DNA from: Sphingomonas sp. CL5.1
GTDB lineage: Bacteria > Pseudomonadota > Alphaproteobacteria > Sphingomonadales > Sphingomonadaceae
DNA length: 64,000 nucleotides
Reading direction: 5' to 3'
Assembly (NCBI RefSeq): GCF_013344685.1
Contig: NZ_CP050137.1
Coordinates: forward strand, 996,001 to 1,060,000
How positions within the stretch are numbered: the first letter of the stretch is position 1; every line of letters starts with the position of its first letter. The translations under genes were made by a program, and so were the position numbers. This document shows, piece by piece, positions 16,395-25,414 of the stretch. A model generated the notes under the pieces. That model did not search any database and was not told the DNA's origin. It saw nothing but the letters and a program-made list of their open reading frames with translations.

Positions 16395-18677
16395 ATGGCG
16401 AGCCGGGCGGACGCATCGCTGTGGCGCGAGACGGTGAAGGCGGGGGCGGTGCGCAGCGGCGCACTGGCCGTCGCACTCGCGCTGGTCGTCGCGACCGTGC
16501 TGATGGCGCTGGCGCTGGCGAGCTATTCGCCGGGCGATGCCGCGCTCAACACGGCGGCGGGCGACGGGCTGCATAACCTGATCGGCGCGCCCGGCGCGTG
16601 GTTCGCCGATATCGCGCTCACCGTCTTCGGCCCGGCGGTGGCGTTGCTGCTGCCGATCGGCCCAATCGTCGCGCTCAGGCTGTGGCGTGACCAGCCGGCG
16701 GGCGAATGGTGGCGGATGCTGCGCAACGCCGCGCTCGGCGTCACGCTGATGGCGACGGCGCTGGCGTGTGTCTCGCGCGGCGCGGTCCCGGCGCTGCCGT
16801 TCGGCTGGGGCGGCGCGATCGGGCTGGGCGTGGTCGCAGCGGTGCGCTGGGCCTTGTCCTTCGCCGGCAATGCGGCCGTCAGCTATTGGTCGGTCGTGGC
16901 GCTCGGCTTCGTCGCGGGGATCATGGGCGCGATCCTGTGGGGGCGCAGCATCGATATCGCGCTGCCCCGCGTATGGCGCGCGCGGCGCGACCGCCCCGCC
17001 CCGATCGACGATGAGGACGAGCCGCTGGAGCTGATGCGTCGCCCGGTCGCCCCGCGCCCCGTGGCGCAGCCCGATCCGCGCCCCGGCCCGGTGATCAGCG
17101 AGCGCACCCTCGCCCCCTCCGCCGCGCGCGCGAAGCCGCAGCAGCAGCAACAGCAGCTCGACCTGCGCGACAATTACGTGCTGCCGACGCTGGACCTGCT
17201 CACTCCCGCGCCGCCCGCGCAGAACGCCACGATCGACAAGGCCGCGCTCGAACGCAACGCCCGCCTCCTCGAAACCGTGCTCGACGATTTCCGCGTCAAC
17301 GGCGAGATCAAGGAAGTCCGGCCCGGCCCGGTCGTCACGATGTACGAGCTGGAGCCGGCGCCGGGGATCAAGGCGACGCGCGTCGTCTCCCTCGCCGACG
17401 ATATCGCGCGCAACATGTCCGCCGTCTCGGCGCGCGTCGCGACGATTCCGGGGCGCACCGTGATCGGCATCGAGCTGCCCAACGCCAAGCGCGAGACGGT
17501 GTCGCTGCACGAGCTGGTCGGCTCGCAATCCTTCGAGGATCAGTCCGCGCAACTGCCGGTGATCCTTGGCAAGAATATCGCGGGCGATCCGGTGATCGCG
17601 GATCTCGCGCCGATGCCGCACCTGCTGGTCGCCGGCACCACAGGCTCGGGCAAGTCGGTCGGGCTCAACTGCATGATCCTGTCGCTGCTCTACCGGCTGA
17701 CGCCGGACCAGTGCCGCATGATCATGATCGATCCCAAGATGCTCGAACTGTCGATGTACGACGACATCCCGCATCTGCTCGCGCCGGTCGTCACCGATCC
17801 GGCCAAGGCGGTGCGCGCGCTCAAATGGGCGGTCGAGCAGATGGAGGACCGCTATCGCCAGATGTCCTCGCTCGGCGTGCGCTCGCTCGGCAGCTTCAAC
17901 GACAAGGTCCGCGCCGCCCGCGCCAAGGGCACCCCGCTCGGCCGCCGCGTGCAGACCGGCTTCGGGGAGAACGGCCAGCCGGTCTATGAGGAGGAACAGC
18001 TCGATTATCAGGTGCTGCCGCAGATCGTCGTGATCGTCGACGAGCTGGCCGACCTGATGATGACCGCGGGCAAGGAGGTGGAGTTCCTCATCCAGCGGCT
18101 CGCGCAGAAGGCGCGCGCGGCCGGCATCCACCTCATCATGGCGACGCAGCGGCCGTCGGTGGACGTCATCACCGGCGTCATCAAGGCGAACCTGCCGACG
18201 CGCATCTCCTTCCACGTCACCTCGAAGATCGATTCGCGCACCATCCTGGGCGAGCAGGGCGCCGAGCAGCTATTGGGCAAGGGCGACATGCTCTACATGC
18301 CCGGCGGCAAAGGCATCGTCCGCGTCCACGGCCCCTTCGTATCGGACGATGAGGTGCGCGCCGTAACCGACCACTGGCGCGCGCAGGGAGCGCCCGACTA
18401 TGTCACCTCCGTCACCGAGGAGCCGGAGCAGAGCTTCGACCTCGAAGGCGCGCCGACCGGCGAGGATTCGGCCGAGGACCAGCAATATCGCGCCGCGATC
18501 CAGCTCGTCTGCGAGAGCCAGAAGGCCTCGACCTCCTGGCTCCAGCGCCAGCTCCGCATCGGCTACAACAGCGCCGCCCGTCTCATCGAACGGATGGAGA
18601 AGGACGGCATCGTCGGTCGCCCTGACCACGTCGGGCGCCGCGAAGTGCTTCGCGACGCCGACGGGCATCCAATCTAA
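16395..18677 (+). CDS. ftsK: DNA translocase FtsK
   Basis: A division-septum DNA pump that clears the chromosome terminus and activates Xer recombination. Around 760 residues: four to five hydrophobic membrane segments in the first 190, a charged and Pro/Gln-rich linker (about 195-260, including a short glutamine run QQQQQQ), the motor with Walker A (GTTGSGKSVG, about 413-422) and Walker B (VVIVDELADLM), and a C-terminal gamma winged helix ('ASTSWLQRQLRIGYNSAARLI') that reads KOPS sequences. The linker is far shorter than in E. coli FtsK. ATG 16395 is favoured; further in-frame starts exist upstream. Confidence 0.95.
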   Translation: MASRADASLWRETVKAGAVRSGALAVALALVVATVLMALALASYSPGDAALNTAAGDGLHNLIGAPGAWFADIALTVFGPAVALLLPIGPIVALRLWRDQPAGEWWRMLRNAALGVTLMATALACVSRGAVPALPFGWGGAIGLGVVAAVRWALSFAGNAAVSYWSVVALGFVAGIMGAILWGRSIDIALPRVWRARRDRPAPIDDEDEPLELMRRPVAPRPVAQPDPRPGPVISERTLAPSAARAKPQQQQQQLDLRDNYVLPTLDLLTPAPPAQNATIDKAALERNARLLETVLDDFRVNGEIKEVRPGPVVTMYELEPAPGIKATRVVSLADDIARNMSAVSARVATIPGRTVIGIELPNAKRETVSLHELVGSQSFEDQSAQLPVILGKNIAGDPVIADLAPMPHLLVAGTTGSGKSVGLNCMILSLLYRLTPDQCRMIMIDPKMLELSMYDDIPHLLAPVVTDPAKAVRALKWAVEQMEDRYRQMSSLGVRSLGSFNDKVRAARAKGTPLGRRVQTGFGENGQPVYEEEQLDYQVLPQIVVIVDELADLMMTAGKEVEFLIQRLAQKARAAGIHLIMATQRPSVDVITGVIKANLPTRISFHVTSKIDSRTILGEQGAEQLLGKGDMLYMPGGKGIVRVHGPFVSDDEVRAVTDHWRAQGAPDYVTSVTEEPEQSFDLEGAPTGEDSAEDQQYRAAIQLVCESQKASTSWLQRQLRIGYNSAARLIERMEKDGIVGRPDHVGRREVLRDADGHPI

Positions 18678-18686
18678 GCGATTGTA

Positions 18687-19388
18687 TTAAGCCAGATTTT
18701 TCTTGAAGAAAGCCGCCGTCCGCTCATCCGCGAGATCGGCGGCCTTCCCGGAACGGCGGTTGCCCATCTCGGTCGCGAAGCCGTGGTCCTCGCCCGGATA
18801 ATCGTGGATCGTCACGCGGGGATGATCGTCCAGCCCCTCGTGCATCCGCCGTTGCGTGGCCTTGTCGACGAAGCCATCCTCGCCGGCGACGTGAAGCATC
18901 ACCGGGCGGGCGATCGCATGTTTCTCGCCGAGCAGCCCGTCGATCCCCACGCCGTAATAGCCGACCGATGCGTCGATATCGGTGCGGCAGGCGGTCATGA
19001 ACGCCAGCCGGCCGCCGAGGCAATAGCCGACGCAGCCGACTTTCCCGCCATTGCCGAGCAGCGCGCGCGCCTTGCGGATCGACGCCTCGATATCCTTGAT
19101 CCCGGCGTCCTGATCGAACTGGCCGAACAGCTCCAGCCCGCGCTGCATTTCGGCGGGAACGTCCGGATCGAGCTCGATTCCCGGCTCCAGCCGCCAGAAC
19201 AGGTCGGGCGCGATCGCGAGATAGCCCTGCTCGGCCAGCCGATCGCATTTGCGGCGGATACCCTTGTTCACGCCGAACACTTCCTGGATCACCACGATCG
19301 CGGCGGTCGGCGTTCCCGCTGGCCGCGCGACATAGGCACCGAAATGCCCGTCGTGATCCAGCGTTTCGACGTCGATCATCTCACCCAT
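18687..19388 (-). CDS. Dienelactone hydrolase family protein
   Basis: A 233-residue alpha/beta hydrolase. The nucleophile elbow is cysteine, as in carboxymethylenebutenolidase (GCVGYCLGGR), with an Asp in 'VAGEDGFVD' and a His in 'PGEDHGFA' completing the triad. It is cytoplasmic. The gene starts 8 bases inside the end of the upstream methyltransferase gene, so the two form an operon. No aromatic degradation genes are near, so the natural substrate is uncertain. Confidence 0.88.
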   Translation of the reverse strand: MGEMIDVETLDHDGHFGAYVARPAGTPTAAIVVIQEVFGVNKGIRRKCDRLAEQGYLAIAPDLFWRLEPGIELDPDVPAEMQRGLELFGQFDQDAGIKDIEASIRKARALLGNGGKVGCVGYCLGGRLAFMTACRTDIDASVGYYGVGIDGLLGEKHAIARPVMLHVAGEDGFVDKATQRRMHEGLDDHPRVTIHDYPGEDHGFATEMGNRRSGKAADLADERTAAFFKKNLA

Positions 19389-19848
19389 TGCTCTTGCTCC
19401 AATGTCGTTCGTGGTTCAGCAGCCAATTCTTAGTCGCCAGCCCTTCCCCGGCCGAATAATGGCCCGCGCCGCCGGTGACGCGGTGGCACGGAATGACGAT
19501 CGGGAAAGGATTGCGCCGGCACGCCTGGCCGAGCGCGCGCGGGCTTGACCCGATCGTCCGCGCGACCTCGCCATAGCTCACGGTGCCGCCATAGCCCACC
19601 GCCGCGATCGCGGCGCGCAGCACCTCTCCGCGCGGCGTGGTGGAGGGCGCGAGCGGCAAGTCGAAATCGCGGCGCTCGCCGGCGAAATAAGCCTCCAGTT
19701 GCTCCGCCGCCGCGCGGATCACCTCGCTGCCCCCGCGCCGCGCCATTTCGTCGACGCCGCCGATCGTGATTCTGGTCACGGTTGCGCCTCCTTCGATCAG
19801 GATAAGGCCGATGGGCGTTGCTAGGATGGCGGAATCGCGGGCATACAT
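19381..19848 (-). CDS. ogt: Methylated-DNA--protein-cysteine methyltransferase
   Basis: A suicide repair protein that removes alkyl groups from O6 of guanine. The 155-residue chain has the helix-turn-helix and active-site region: 'TVSYGEVARTIGSSPRALGQACRRNP' and the acceptor cysteine in PIVIPCHRV. The Ada-type N-terminal regulatory domain is absent, so the Ogt type fits. It overlaps the downstream dienelactone hydrolase gene by 8 bases. Confidence 0.9.
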   Translation of the reverse strand: MYARDSAILATPIGLILIEGGATVTRITIGGVDEMARRGGSEVIRAAAEQLEAYFAGERRDFDLPLAPSTTPRGEVLRAAIAAVGYGGTVSYGEVARTIGSSPRALGQACRRNPFPIVIPCHRVTGGAGHYSAGEGLATKNWLLNHERHWSKSNG

Positions 19849-19898
19849 CTCGATCGAAGGCTATCCCGCCCGGCCGCGCGGCTCAAGGAGTGCTCTGG

Positions 19899-20132
19899 AT
19901 GAAAGTGAATGTCGAAGTGGATTGCACGCCGGAGGAAGCGCGGCGACTGATGGGCTTGCCCGATCTCAGCCCGATCCACGAAGCCTATATCGCCAAGATG
20001 CGCGAGACGATCAGCGGCGGGCTGCGGCCGGAGATGTTCGAGAGCATGATCAAGAACTGGGCGCCGATGGGCGAGGCCGGGCTTTCCTTCTGGCAGCGCC
20101 TGTTCGAGGCGGGAACCAAGCCCGGCGGCTGA
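19899..20132 (+). CDS. Small DUF6489-like protein
   Basis: A 77-residue soluble protein (MKVNVEVDCTPEEARRLMGLPD...) that resembles the DUF6489 family known from sphingomonads and relatives. No function is recognised. A strong AAGGAG sequence at 19884-19889 fixes the ATG at 19899. It has an acidic, helix-prone middle part and a conserved-looking C terminus (GLSFWQRLFEAG). Its stop overlaps the start of mnmE (TGATG), placing it first in the mnmE-mnmG-rsmG-parA-parB run. Confidence 0.75.
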   Translation: MKVNVEVDCTPEEARRLMGLPDLSPIHEAYIAKMRETISGGLRPEMFESMIKNWAPMGEAGLSFWQRLFEAGTKPGG

Positions 20133-21409
20133 TGGACACGATCTTCGCCGTTTCGAGCGGCCAGCCACCCGCCGCGATCGCGGTGTTGCGGATGAGCGGC
20201 CCCCGCGCGCGCGATGCGGTCGAGGCGCTCGCCGGCGCGCTTCCGGAACCACGCCGCGCGGTGCTGCGGCGGCTGTGGGACGGTGACGGCGCGTTGCTCG
20301 ACGATTGCTTGCTGCTGTGGTTCCCCGGCCCGAGCAGCGCGACGGGCGAGGATCTCGCGGAATTCCATCTGCACGGCGGCATCGCGACGGTGGCCGCGGT
20401 GGAACGGGCGCTCGCGGCGCAACCCGGCCTGCGCCGCGCGCGCGGGGGCGAATTCACCCGACGCGCGCTGGAGAACGGGCGGATCGATCTCGCGCAGGCG
20501 CAGGGTCTGGCCGATCTGCTCGAAGCGGAAACCGAGGCGCAGCGCCGTGCCGCCATCGCCAGCGTCGATGGCGAGGTCAGCCGCGCCGTCGCGCGCTGGC
20601 TCACCACGCTTGCCGGCATCGCCGCCCGGATCGAGGCGATGATCGACTTCAGCGACGAGGACGATGTCGAACCGGCGGATACGGCGGCGCTCGATGCCGC
20701 GATCCGCGCGTGGCTGGCCGATCTCGACATCATCCTGGAGCGCCCGACTGTCGAACGACTGCGCGAAGGATGCCGAATCGTCCTCGCCGGATCACCTAAC
20801 GTCGGTAAATCCTCTCTTTTCAACGCGATGATCGAACGCGAGGCCGCGATCGTGACACCGATCGCCGGCACGACGCGCGATCTGCTCGAAACGCGCGTGG
20901 TGCGCAACGGGCGTCTCTACACCTTGATCGACACGGCGGGTCTCGCCAGCGACACCGACGATCCGGTCGAGCGGATCGGCATCGAACGCGCGCGCCGCGC
21001 GGCCGACACCGCCGATATCGTGCTGTGGCTCGACGATAGCGCGCCGCCCGCCGAGTGGCCGGTCCTCGCGCTTCACCCGCGTTGCGACATGGCGGAGCGG
21101 CTCATTACACCGACCGATCGCCTGCCAATATCCCGCGACGATCTGCGTAGCATCGATCACTTGTGGGGAGCGATCGAGCAACGCGCCGGTTCGCTCCTTA
21201 CAACCGATGGCGCCGCGCTACGCGAACAACAACGCAACGCCGTGATCGCTGCCCGCGCATCCATGGCGACCGACGGAATGGCAGACGACCTGTTGGTACG
21301 CGCCGAAGGAGTGCGCTATGCGATGCGGCAATTGGCGGGCATCGTCGGCGCGGACGCGACCGAGACGATGCTCGACGCGCTGTTCGCGCGTTTCTGCATC
21401 GGGAAGTGA
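20132..21409 (+). CDS. mnmE: tRNA modification GTPase MnmE
   Basis: With MnmG it makes the carboxymethylaminomethyl group on U34 of certain tRNAs. At 425 residues it is slightly short. The N-terminal folate-binding domain starts [19 protein letters not shown]; the helical domain follows; the G domain has G1 GSPNVGKSS (about 220-228), G2 TTRD and G3 DTAGL; the C terminus is the conserved FCIGK with the catalytic cysteine. The G4 base-recognition motif NKxD is not seen; the equivalent place reads HPRCDM (about 315-320), an unusual feature. The stop overlaps the mnmG start. Confidence 0.93.
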   Translation: MDTIFAVSSGQPPAAIAVLRMSGPRARDAVEALAGALPEPRRAVLRRLWDGDGALLDDCLLLWFPGPSSATGEDLAEFHLHGGIATVAAVERALAAQPGLRRARGGEFTRRALENGRIDLAQAQGLADLLEAETEAQRRAAIASVDGEVSRAVARWLTTLAGIAARIEAMIDFSDEDDVEPADTAALDAAIRAWLADLDIILERPTVERLREGCRIVLAGSPNVGKSSLFNAMIEREAAIVTPIAGTTRDLLETRVVRNGRLYTLIDTAGLASDTDDPVERIGIERARRAADTADIVLWLDDSAPPAEWPVLALHPRCDMAERLITPTDRLPISRDDLRSIDHLWGAIEQRAGSLLTTDGAALREQQRNAVIAARASMATDGMADDLLVRAEGVRYAMRQLAGIVGADATETMLDALFARFCIGK

Positions 21410-23130
21410 TGTTTCACGTGGAACAAGACTTTGACGTGATCGTGGTCGGCGGCGGCCACGCCGGGACGGAAGCGGCTGCCGCGGCGACCCGTCGTGGCGC
21501 CCGCACTGCGCTGCTCTCGCATCGCCGCGACCGGATCGGGGTGATGTCGTGCAATCCCTCGATCGGTGGACTCGGCAAGGGGCACCTGGTCCGCGAGGTT
21601 GACGCGCTCGACGGTTTGATGGCGCGCGCCGCCGATGCCGCCGCGATCCACCACCGGATGCTCAACCGCAGCAAGGGACTGGCAGTTCAGGGACCACGCA
21701 TCCAGGCGGATCGCGCCCTTTATAGTCGTTCGATCCAGTCGCAACTCGCTAATCAGGAAGGCCTGTCGATCATCGCCGGCGAGGTCGACGCGCTGTTCAT
21801 GCGGTCGGGCAAGGTGACGGGCGTAAGGCTCAAGGACGGCAGCGAAATCGGCGGCCGCGCGATCGTCTTGGCCACCGGCACTTTCTTGGGCGGCCGCATC
21901 TTCCGGGGCGAAGAGCAGCACGAGGGGGGCCGGATCAACGAAGCCGGCGCGATCGAGCTTGCCGAGCAATTGCGCGCGCTCGACCTGCCGATTCGCCGGC
22001 TCAAGACCGGCACGCCGCCCCGGCTAGATGGGCGCACGATCGATTGGGCGATGCTCGCGCCGCAACCATCGGATGCGGATGAGTGGACGATGTCGCCGAT
22101 GACGCGCGTTCGCGCCCTGCCCCAACTCGCTTGCGCCATCTCGCGAACCACTGCGGAAACCCATGCCATCATCCGTGACAATCTCCACCGCTCTCCGCTC
22201 CACACCGGTGCGATCGAGGCTGGCGGGCCGCGCTATTGCCCGTCGATCGAGGACAAGATCCGCCGCTTCGGCGATCGCGACGGCCACCAGATTTTCCTCG
22301 AACCCGAAGGGCTGGATGATCCGCTCGTCTATCCGAACGGCATCTCCACCTCGCTGCCGGCCGATGTGCAGACGGCGATGGTGCGATCGATTCCCGGCCT
22401 TGCCGACGTGACGATCGTCACTCCGGGCTACGCGGTGGAATATGACCACGTCGACCCGCGCGCGCTCGATCATCGGCTGGCGCTCGGCGCATTGCCGGGC
22501 GTGTTCCTTGCCGGGCAGATCAACGGCACGACCGGTTATGAGGAGGCGGCGGCACAGGGGCTGGTGGCGGGCGCCAATGCGGCGGCCCATGCGCTCGATC
22601 TCGCGCCGCTGACGCTCGATCGGGCGACGAGCTACCTCGCGGTGATGATCGACGATCTGGTGCTTCAAGGCGTCACCGAACCCTATCGGATGCTCACCGC
22701 CCGCGCGGAATATCGCCTCGCCCTGCGCGCTGACAATGCCGAGACACGGCTGTCGGCGATCGCCGAGGCGCACGGCCTGATGAGCGACGCGCGGCGCGGT
22801 CATGTCGAGCGCCGGAACGAGCAGCGCGAAGCAATCGCGCGGGGCGAGCGGGATGGCATCGATCCCGACCTTCTGCGCGAGGCGGAGGAGGATGCGCGCT
22901 ACGCCCCCTATCTCGAGCGTCAGGCGGACGAGATCGCCCGGATGCGGCGCGATGCAACGATCGCCGTCCCCAGCGGCGAGGCGCTCGCGGCGGTCAACGG
23001 CCTGTCGAATGAGATGCGCGAGCGGCTTCGTGTCGCCAGTCCCCTGACGCTGGACGAAGCCTCGCGCGTGCGCGGGGTGACGCCGGCCGCCCTCACCGCG
23101 CTCTGGCTTCATGCGAAGGCCAGCGCATGA
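21409..23130 (+). CDS. mnmG: tRNA uridine-5-carboxymethylaminomethyl modification enzyme MnmG (GidA)
   Basis: FAD-dependent partner of MnmE. 573 residues: an N-terminal FAD-binding [10 protein letters not shown] (about 14-23), '[23 protein letters not shown]', '[11 protein letters not shown]' and the C-terminal '[10 protein letters not shown]...[14 protein letters not shown]'. It is roughly 45 residues shorter than usual: the helical segment before DARYAPYL appears reduced. The first codons (Met-Phe-His-Val-Glu) coincide with a parS-like site. ATG 21409 overlaps the mnmE stop and rsmG starts inside its end (ATGA). Confidence 0.95.
   Translation: MFHVEQDFDVIVVGGGHAGTEAAAAATRRGARTALLSHRRDRIGVMSCNPSIGGLGKGHLVREVDALDGLMARAADAAAIHHRMLNRSKGLAVQGPRIQADRALYSRSIQSQLANQEGLSIIAGEVDALFMRSGKVTGVRLKDGSEIGGRAIVLATGTFLGGRIFRGEEQHEGGRINEAGAIELAEQLRALDLPIRRLKTGTPPRLDGRTIDWAMLAPQPSDADEWTMSPMTRVRALPQLACAISRTTAETHAIIRDNLHRSPLHTGAIEAGGPRYCPSIEDKIRRFGDRDGHQIFLEPEGLDDPLVYPNGISTSLPADVQTAMVRSIPGLADVTIVTPGYAVEYDHVDPRALDHRLALGALPGVFLAGQINGTTGYEEAAAQGLVAGANAAAHALDLAPLTLDRATSYLAVMIDDLVLQGVTEPYRMLTARAEYRLALRADNAETRLSAIAEAHGLMSDARRGHVERRNEQREAIARGERDGIDPDLLREAEEDARYAPYLERQADEIARMRRDATIAVPSGEALAAVNGLSNEMRERLRVASPLTLDEASRVRGVTPAALTALWLHAKASA
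21410..21425. promoter_or_regulatory. parS-like centromere site 1
   Basis: TGTTTCACGTGGAACA differs at one base from the general bacterial parS palindrome TGTTTCACGTGAAACA. It lies at codons 1-6 of mnmG, so its bases also encode Phe-His-Val-Glu. It is expected to be bound by the ParB encoded 3 kb downstream. It lies about 18 kb from the proposed origin. Confidence 0.8.
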
Positions 23131-23741
23131 CGGAAGCGGATGCGAGAGCATGGATCGAACAACGCTTCGGTCAGGAAGCGACGGCCCGCGTCGCGCACTT
23201 TGCGGATCAGGTAGCGCGTGAGAGCGAGTACCAGAATCTCATCGCCCGCTCGACGCTCGATTCGATCTGGTCGCGTCACATCCTCGATTCTGCGCAGCTC
23301 ATTCCGCTCGCTGGGAAAGTTGATGCGGCGACGCGCTGGCTCGATATCGGGTCGGGCGCGGGCTTTCCCGGTGTAGTGGTCGCCCTGCTTACCCCCGCGC
23401 AGGTAACGCTGGTCGAGCCACGTCGCCGTCGCGTCGACTTCCTGTCCGAAACCCTTACCAACACCCCCAACGCCACCGTGCTGCTCGCCAAAGTCGAAGC
23501 GATCTCGGTCGAACCGCAGCAGATTATCAGCGCCCGCGCCGTAGCCCCGGTGCTCGAGTTGTTACGCGCAACCCGCCACCTCGCCGACATATCCACACGT
23601 TATATCTTGCCGCGCGGCCGTTCGGCGCACGCCGAGCTTGAAAGCGCGCGCCGGGGCTGGCACGGATTGTTCCACGTGGAACCAAGCATCACCGACGCGG
23701 AATCGGGGATTCTCATCGCAGAAAAGGTTCGCATCCGATGA
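23127..23741 (+). CDS. rsmG: 16S rRNA (guanine527-N7)-methyltransferase RsmG (GidB)
   Basis: A SAM-dependent methyltransferase acting on the small ribosomal subunit. 204 residues with the SAM-binding motif '[14 protein letters not shown]' (about 71-84), '[14 protein letters not shown]' after it, and the N-terminal '[22 protein letters not shown]', which is family-typical. It overlaps mnmG upstream and parA downstream (ATGA), the standard order. A parS-like palindrome is inside its 3' part. Confidence 0.93.
   Translation: MTEADARAWIEQRFGQEATARVAHFADQVARESEYQNLIARSTLDSIWSRHILDSAQLIPLAGKVDAATRWLDIGSGAGFPGVVVALLTPAQVTLVEPRRRRVDFLSETLTNTPNATVLLAKVEAISVEPQQIISARAVAPVLELLRATRHLADISTRYILPRGRSAHAELESARRGWHGLFHVEPSITDAESGILIAEKVRIR
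23668..23683. promoter_or_regulatory. parS-like centromere site 2
   Basis: TGTTCCACGTGGAACC contains the perfect 14-base palindrome GTTCCACGTGGAAC. It is within rsmG, about 55 bases before parA, and again encodes Phe-His-Val-Glu in frame. Together with the site at 21410 it flanks mnmG and rsmG. Confidence 0.8.
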
Positions 23742-24520
23742 TCTGTATCGCGGTCGCCAACCAGAAAGGCGGCGTCGGCAAGACGACCAGCGCGATCAAC
23801 CTCGCCACGGCGCTTGCCGCCACCGGCAAGCGCGTGCTGCTGATCGACCTCGATCCGCAAGGCAACGCCTCGACCGGGCTGGGCATCGGGCAGGCCGCGC
23901 GCACCGTCTCCAGCTATCATGTGCTGGTCGATGGGACGCCGATCGATGACGGCGTGGTCGCCTCCGGCATCCCGAGGCTGGAAATCTTGCCGGCGACGGT
24001 CGACCTTTCGGGCGCCGAGATCGAGCTGATCGAGCTTGAGGCGCGCACCCACCGCCTGCTCCGCGCGATCGAGGCGTGCGCGCCGCGCTGGGATATCGTG
24101 CTGATCGATTGCCCGCCGTCGCTCGGTCTGCTGACGATCAACGCGATGGTCGCGGCGGATTCGCTGCTCGTGCCGCTGCAATGCGAGTTCTTCGCGCTGG
24201 AGGGGCTGAGCCAGCTGCTCAGCACGGTCGAGCGGATTCGCGCGCGCTTCAATCCTTCGCTGTCGATCATGGGCGTCGCGCTGACGATGTACGATCGCCG
24301 CAACCGGCTGACCGAGCAGGTCGCGACCGATGTGCGCGCCGTGCTCGGTCGCGTGGTGTTCGACACGGTGATCCCGCGCAACGTCCGCCTGTCGGAAGCG
24401 CCGAGCCACGGCCTGCCCGCGCTGATCTATGATCATCGTTGCAGCGGATCGGAGGCCTATATCGCCCTGGCGCGAGAGTTGATCGCGCGGCTTCCGCGCA
24501 TGAAAGAGGCCGCCGCATGA
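23738..24520 (+). CDS. parA: Chromosome partitioning ATPase ParA (Soj)
   Basis: A nucleoid-bound Walker-type ATPase that moves the ParB-parS complex and with it the origin. 260 residues with a deviant Walker A (KGGVGKTTS, about 10-18), 'LLIDLDPQGNAST' and 'VLIDCPPSLGLLTINA'. The C-terminal part ('IPRNVRLSEAPSHGLP') is characteristic of chromosomal ParA. There is no N-terminal helix-turn-helix, unlike plasmid type Ia ParA. It overlaps rsmG and parB by four bases each. Confidence 0.96.
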   Translation: MICIAVANQKGGVGKTTSAINLATALAATGKRVLLIDLDPQGNASTGLGIGQAARTVSSYHVLVDGTPIDDGVVASGIPRLEILPATVDLSGAEIELIELEARTHRLLRAIEACAPRWDIVLIDCPPSLGLLTINAMVAADSLLVPLQCEFFALEGLSQLLSTVERIRARFNPSLSIMGVALTMYDRRNRLTEQVATDVRAVLGRVVFDTVIPRNVRLSEAPSHGLPALIYDHRCSGSEAYIALARELIARLPRMKEAAA

Positions 24521-25410
24521 CCGATCGCCGCCCCCGCCCCGGCCTTGGCCGTGGCCTCAACGCGCTGCTGGGCGATTTCGCCCGCGACGAGGCGGAAACC
24601 GCGACCGAGGGGCATAGCGCCACCGGCGTGCGGATGATCCCGGTCAGCTCGATCGCGCCGCACCCCGGCCAGCCGCGCCGTCAGTTCGACGAAGCCGCGC
24701 TGATAGAACTGGCCGCCTCGATCGCCGAACGCGGGGTGATCCAGCCGATCATCGTTCGCCCCCACGGCCATGATTATCAGATCGTCGCCGGCGAGCGCCG
24801 CTGGCGCGCGGCGCAGCGCGCCCGGCTGCACGAGGTGCCGGTCGTCGTCCGCGACTATAGCGACAGCGACACGCTCCAGATCGCCCTGCTGGAGAATATC
24901 CAGCGGCAGGATCTCAACGCGATCGAGGAGGCCGAAGCCTATCACCGGCTCGCCGAGGAATTCGGCCATACCCAGGAAGCGCTCGCGCGGATCGTCCACA
25001 AATCGCGCAGCCATATCGCTAACCTGTTGAGATTACTGGATCTTCCTCACGAAGTTCAGGCGCTGGTGGTCGATGGCAAGCTGTCGATGGGCCATGCCCG
25101 CGCGCTGATCGGCGCGCCCGATCCGGCCGCGCTGGCGCAGGAGGTGATCGAGAAAGGGCTGTCGGTCCGTCAGACCGAGAAGCTCGCCAGCTCGGCCAAG
25201 CCCGCGTCCACGCGCGGCGGCAGGGGCGGCAAGAGCTACAGCCAGGATGCCGACGCGGATATCGCGGCGCTGCAACGGCAATTGTCCGATCTGCTCGGGC
25301 TGAACGTGCGGATCGCGCATGGCGAGCGCGGCGGATCGATCACGCTCGATTATTCGACGCTCGACCAGCTCGACATGGTGTGCCAGCGGCTGAGCGGCGA
25401 GCGGATCTGA
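24517..25410 (+). CDS. parB: Chromosome partitioning protein ParB (Spo0J)
   Basis: Binds parS, spreads as a CTP-dependent clamp and stimulates ParA. 297 residues: an N-terminal ParA-interacting LGRGLNALL (about 10-18), CTP-binding region with 'AERGVIQPIIVRP' and GERRWRAA, the helix-turn-helix ('TQEALARIVHKSRSHIANLL') and a C-terminal dimerisation domain after a Gly/Ser-rich linker (about 230-243). ATG 24517 overlaps the parA stop. It is the last gene of the cluster; convergent holA ends 4 bases away. Confidence 0.96.
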   Translation: MTDRRPRPGLGRGLNALLGDFARDEAETATEGHSATGVRMIPVSSIAPHPGQPRRQFDEAALIELAASIAERGVIQPIIVRPHGHDYQIVAGERRWRAAQRARLHEVPVVVRDYSDSDTLQIALLENIQRQDLNAIEEAEAYHRLAEEFGHTQEALARIVHKSRSHIANLLRLLDLPHEVQALVVDGKLSMGHARALIGAPDPAALAQEVIEKGLSVRQTEKLASSAKPASTRGGRGGKSYSQDADADIAALQRQLSDLLGLNVRIAHGERGGSITLDYSTLDQLDMVCQRLSGERI

Positions 25411-25414
25411 GCCG

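Noticed and set aside
17135..17160. CAG/CAA microsatellite in ftsK
   Set aside because: It encodes a short glutamine run in the FtsK linker, a common flexible-linker feature, and is too short to suggest phase variation.
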